DNA of 64,000 bases from Echinicola arenosa (GTDB taxonomy: Bacteria > Bacteroidota > Bacteroidia > Cytophagales > Cyclobacteriaceae): NCBI RefSeq assembly GCF_014841125.1, contig NZ_JACYTQ010000003.1, positions 310,001 through 374,000 on the forward strand, in the 5' to 3' direction. Position 1 is the stretch's first letter. Each line of letters begins with the position of its first letter. The position numbers were made by a program, and so were the translations under genes. The notes below the pieces were generated by a model that saw nothing but the letters and a program-made list of their open reading frames with translations, made no database searches and had not been told where the DNA came from. Shown one piece after another: positions 61,004-64,000 of the stretch.

Positions 61004-61490
61004 GCTGTTTAGGGCTTATGTTAGTTAAAATAAATATTGAGAAAATTATTTGTTTTCTCTTTTCAAGTTACTAAAAAACAAGATATTAAAAAGCTTCCTT
61101 TGATACATATCATTACATGTTTATCCACTTGCTTATCAATAAACTGATTCCTTTAAGGTACTATGAAAATTACCAATCAGGCCACAAAGAATATATGCAT
61201 TCTTTTACAAATAATATTTAAATTCTAAAGCTGTTGGCATATAATATGGATATCAATAAGAATTTAATCGCTAAATAAAGTCATCATCACTACAAATGTA
61301 GTGATGATGATTATTTACTGGTTTTTGTACTTTTATTGGAAAAATGTAACCTTTCGAATACTGATAGCTTGCATTAATACGTAAGAATTCAAAAAAATAT
61401 TTTGGAACCATAATAATTATACAAACGGGCATGCCATTCTGTAATTAGTTCTTATATTGGGTGTGAATTTATTGAAACCCTAAATTAATT
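61004..61490. other. 487-base gap with a perfect inverted repeat
   Basis: TCATCATCACTACA-AA-TGTAGTGATGATGA at 61281-61310. Otherwise A+T-rich with no gene. Promoters of the divergent oxygenase and SUMF1 genes lie here. Confidence 0.5.
61281..61310. promoter_or_regulatory. Perfect 14-bp inverted repeat, regulator site candidate
   Basis: Two-base spacer and 14-base arms in the divergent intergenic region, 180 bases before the SUMF1 gene. No T-run follows. Confidence 0.45.
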
Positions 61491-62480
61491 ATGTTGCTGA
61501 ATAAGTTTGCTGTAGCGCTAGTTTTGGCAGGAGGAATTCTGCCAAGTCAAGACAAAGCCAATATTAATTCTGTTGATTTCAAAGCTTATCAACAAGAGAT
61601 TCCCAATACTAATTTGTCATTCGAATTAACCCCAATTCCTGCTGGGGAGTTTTTAATGGGTAGCCCAGAAGCAGAAAAGGGCAGAGAGAGTGATGAGGGG
61701 CCTCAAAGAAAAGTAGCTTTAGATGCTTTTTGGATGGGAAAGCATGAAATTACTTGGGATATCTTCGAATTGTTTCTAAATAAAAATTATGAGGCTTCTG
61801 TCAGTGAAAAGGCATTGAGTCCTGAAGTGGATGGGTTGACACGTCCATCAACTCCTTATTTGGATATGACTTTTGGTATGGGAAAGGAAAATATGCCCGC
61901 TGTTGGAATGACCCAATATGGAGCCATCCAGTTTTGTAAATGGTTATACACTAAAACAGGTGTTTTCTATAGATTACCTACTGAGGCTGAATGGGAGTAT
62001 GCCGCTAAAGCTGGAAGTGAATCCGCTTATTTCTTTGGTGATGATGGCAGCCAATTAAAAGAATATGCTTGGTATGAAGAAAACAGTGAAGAAACTACCC
62101 ATGAAATAGGTCAAAAGAAGCCTAATCCATGGGATCTATATGATATATATGGAAATGTTCTGGAGTGGACCAATGACGCTTATGTCCCTAGTTATCCAAG
62201 CTCTAATGGACTTGATAAAAACCCCGTTCAAACTACCGAAGAGCTTTACCCTAGAGCTATAAGAGGAGGGAGTTTTGTCAGTGAGGCAGATGAATTGAGA
62301 AGCAGTAAGCGTTTTTATTCCACACCAGATTGGAAGCAAATTGATCCACAAATTCCTAAAAGCCAATGGTGGTTCCCAGAAGCACCATTTCTTGGCATTA
62401 GAGTGGTGAGGCCACTGGTTACTCCTTCAGAAGAGGAGATCATGGCTTACTATAATCAAGCACCTATTGATGACTATTAA
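61491..62480 (+). CDS. SUMF1/formylglycine-generating-enzyme-like protein
   Basis: A 329-aa exported protein. P-I-P-A-G-E-F-L-M-G-S at its domain start, R-L-P-T-E-A-E-W-E-Y-A-A-K, G-N-V-L-E-W-T-N-D, and R-A-I-R-G-G-S-F. The catalytic Cys pair of true FGE is not in the usual place, so it is more likely a structural or unrelated EgtB/PvdO-type member. The oxidoreductase gene starts 20 bases later. Confidence 0.88.
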   Translation: MLLNKFAVALVLAGGILPSQDKANINSVDFKAYQQEIPNTNLSFELTPIPAGEFLMGSPEAEKGRESDEGPQRKVALDAFWMGKHEITWDIFELFLNKNYEASVSEKALSPEVDGLTRPSTPYLDMTFGMGKENMPAVGMTQYGAIQFCKWLYTKTGVFYRLPTEAEWEYAAKAGSESAYFFGDDGSQLKEYAWYEENSEETTHEIGQKKPNPWDLYDIYGNVLEWTNDAYVPSYPSSNGLDKNPVQTTEELYPRAIRGGSFVSEADELRSSKRFYSTPDWKQIDPQIPKSQWWFPEAPFLGIRVVRPLVTPSEEEIMAYYNQAPIDDY

Positions 62481-62500
62481 TCATAAAACCTATAAATAAC

Positions 62501-63820
62501 ATGAACCTTAAACAAAAGAATGAAAGAAGAGACTTCCTTAAAACTACTGCTCTCGTTACCGGTGGAGCCATGTTAAGTCCCTTTACATTACCGAAAGCAT
62601 ACGCTCAAGGTAGTGACGAGATAAAGATTGCTTTGATCGGTTGTGGCGGCCGTGGAACAGGTGCTGCATTCCAAGCATTTGGTACTGATCAAAATATAAA
62701 ATTAGTGGCCATGGCTGATGCCTTTAGGGATCGCCTGGACGATAGTTATAAAGCATTATCCACTAAAATAGGAACAGATAAGGTAGTAGTAACTGAAGAT
62801 AAAAAATTTGTAGGCTTTGATGCTTATAAAGATGCTATAAAGGAAGCTGACGTGGTGCTTTTGGCTACCCCTCCAGGTTTCCGCCCTATGCATTTTGAAG
62901 AAGCCATCAAACAGGGCAAGCATGTCTTTATGGAGAAACCAGTGGCTACGGATGCCAATGGAATCCGTAAGGTGATCGCAGCTGCGGAACAGGCCAAAGC
63001 TAAAAAACTTAATGTTGTCGTGGGGCTTCAGAGAAGGTACCAAGACAATTATATCGAAACCATCAACAGAATTCATGACGGCGCCATTGGTGAAGTGGTA
63101 GGAGGTCATGTATATTGGAATGGAGGAGGGGTATGGACCCGAGCCAGACAACCTGAACAAACAGAAATGGAATACCAAATGAGAAACTGGTATTACTTTA
63201 ACTGGTTATGTGGAGATCATATCACAGAGCAGCACGTCCACAATTTAGATATTGCCAACTGGGTGAAAGGTGGTTATCCTGTTAAAGCTGAAGGTACTGG
63301 TGGAAGAATGGTCAGAACTGGTTTGGATACTGGTGAAATCTTTGATCACCACACCATTCGATTGACTTATGCTGATGGCACCATTATCAATAGTGAGTGT
63401 CGTCACTTCCCCGGAGCAGATAACAAAGTGGATGAATCATTCATTGGCACCAAAGGGCGGGCTTATATGAATGCCGGTAATGTTGGGAAAATTTGGGGCT
63501 TAGATAATTCTGTTATTTATGATCATGATGGCAAAGGTAACATCAACCCTTACCAACAAGAACATAACAAGTTGTTTGGAGCTATAGTAAATGGCGAGTA
63601 TGTATATGAGGATGCTACCAGAGCTGCTATGAGTACCATGACCGCTATTTTGGGCAGAAATGCAACCTATACTGGTAAAGAAATTACTTGGGATGAAGCT
63701 TTCAACTCAGAAATTGACCTGATGCCGGATACTTATGCTTGGGATGCCATGCCAAAAATTCTTCCTAACGAAGATGGGCTATACCCACATGCTGTACCAG
63801 GTAAAACTAAGGTGGTTTAA
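62501..63820 (+). CDS. Gfo/Idh/MocA family oxidoreductase, Tat-exported
   Basis: A 439-aa protein with a Tat signal (E-R-R-D-F-L-K-T, ending A-Y-A-Q). Rossmann G-C-G-G-R-G-T-G near residue 47, E-K-P-V-A-T (E-K-P motif), and H-V-H-N-L-D-I-A-N-W. NAD(P)-dependent sugar oxidoreductase in the periplasm. Co-transcribed with the SUMF1-like gene (20-base gap). A 19-bp stem terminator follows. Confidence 0.93.
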   Translation: MNLKQKNERRDFLKTTALVTGGAMLSPFTLPKAYAQGSDEIKIALIGCGGRGTGAAFQAFGTDQNIKLVAMADAFRDRLDDSYKALSTKIGTDKVVVTEDKKFVGFDAYKDAIKEADVVLLATPPGFRPMHFEEAIKQGKHVFMEKPVATDANGIRKVIAAAEQAKAKKLNVVVGLQRRYQDNYIETINRIHDGAIGEVVGGHVYWNGGGVWTRARQPEQTEMEYQMRNWYYFNWLCGDHITEQHVHNLDIANWVKGGYPVKAEGTGGRMVRTGLDTGEIFDHHTIRLTYADGTIINSECRHFPGADNKVDESFIGTKGRAYMNAGNVGKIWGLDNSVIYDHDGKGNINPYQQEHNKLFGAIVNGEYVYEDATRAAMSTMTAILGRNATYTGKEITWDEAFNSEIDLMPDTYAWDAMPKILPNEDGLYPHAVPGKTKVV

Positions 63821-63839
63821 AAACCTTAAAATATATTAG

Positions 63840-63883
63840 AATTAGAAGGGGCTGGATATTAAATTATCCAGCCCCTTCTAATT
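63840..63883. terminator. Terminator with 19-bp stem
   Basis: AATTAGAAGGGGCTGGATA...TATCCAGCCCCTTCTAATT, bidirectional between convergent genes. Confidence 0.9.
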
Positions 63884-63898
63884 GATTAAGAAAAGCTT

Positions 63899-64000
63899 CT
63901 AGTCTTCTTCTTCCAATACTTCCAAGATATCAGCCAATTCATCAAAATCCTTATAACCAGGTTTGATTTCATCACCTCCCTTTAATGCGATTCCTTCAAC
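63899..64000 (-). CDS. trpF: 3' end of probable phosphoribosylanthranilate isomerase
   Basis: Only the last 33 codons are seen: V-E-G-I-A-L-K-G-G-D-E-I-K-P-G-Y-K-D-F-D then D-E-L-A-D-I-L-E-V-L-E-E-E-D. The K-P-G-x-K-D-F-D tail resembles Bacteroidota TrpF, but the fragment is short. Confidence 0.4.
   Translation of the reverse strand, partial: VEGIALKGGDEIKPGYKDFDELADILEVLEEED

Overview
The window is chromosomal DNA from a Bacteroidota member, most likely order Cytophagales and plausibly Cyclobacteriaceae. The sequence signs are C-terminal type IX secretion sorting domains on two large exported proteins, a SusC-like N-terminus at the left edge, many lipoproteins with a short lipobox, few Shine-Dalgarno sites, and several -7 boxes of the Bacteroidota type TAnnTTTG. 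The lineage call is inference; no rRNA is present.

Layout. (1) 1-1.8 kb: end of a visibly G+C-richer operon on the minus strand (TlpA-like protein, then the start of a SusC/RagA-like receptor). (2) 1.8-3 kb: non-coding, with palindromic CCCCCTTCAGGGGG-type repeats. (3) 3-19.3 kb: an A+T-rich defence island holding an Xre-like small regulator, a DUF262-AlbA_2 fusion with a partner of unknown fold, a cytosine-5 methyltransferase overlapping a BglII-type endonuclease, an AbiV-like HEPN protein followed by an unknown protein and a HARE-HTH/nuclease fusion, an HNH nuclease, a second HNH gene split by a frameshift and a stop, a third HNH nuclease, a Vsr-type endonuclease, and a zeta-type toxin pair. 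Short 5' copies of the third HNH gene and of vsr lie beside the intact genes. (4) 16.3-31 kb: decaying repeat-rich DNA with three interspersed repeat families (R1, R2, R3). It is interrupted by a large AraC-HTH/class III cyclase-homology/TPR protein, an ankyrin lipoprotein, an acyltransferase, a DUF1330-like protein and several lipoproteins. (5) 30.3-45.3 kb: a segment bounded by two related copies of about 80-115 bp (the 3' end of an excisionase-like HTH gene plus a hairpin). The right copy abuts a tRNA with anticodon CAT. The segment carries lipoproteins, a LuxR regulator, a 1341-aa NACHT-WD40 protein and a histidine kinase/LytTR regulator pair, and looks like an old tRNA-associated island. 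(6) 45.5-64 kb: ordinary core genes: HAD hydrolase, M50 protease, rhodanese, T9SS cargo, PASTA protein, pappalysin-like protease, NifU, Mrp/ApbC, DnaG, RibBA, SurE, an inositol oxygenase-like protein, a SUMF1-family protein with a Tat-exported Gfo/Idh/MocA oxidoreductase, and the 3' end of a probable trpF.

Candidates for undescribed systems are the DUF262-AlbA_2 gene with its downstream partner, the three-gene unit AbiV / 435-aa unknown / HARE-nuclease, and the NACHT-WD40 gene behind an unusual operator of three CCGACA boxes spaced exactly 10 bp. The R1 repeat shows base-pair covariation in its hairpin across copies, which suggests a structured element.

All domain calls come from motif reading without database searches.
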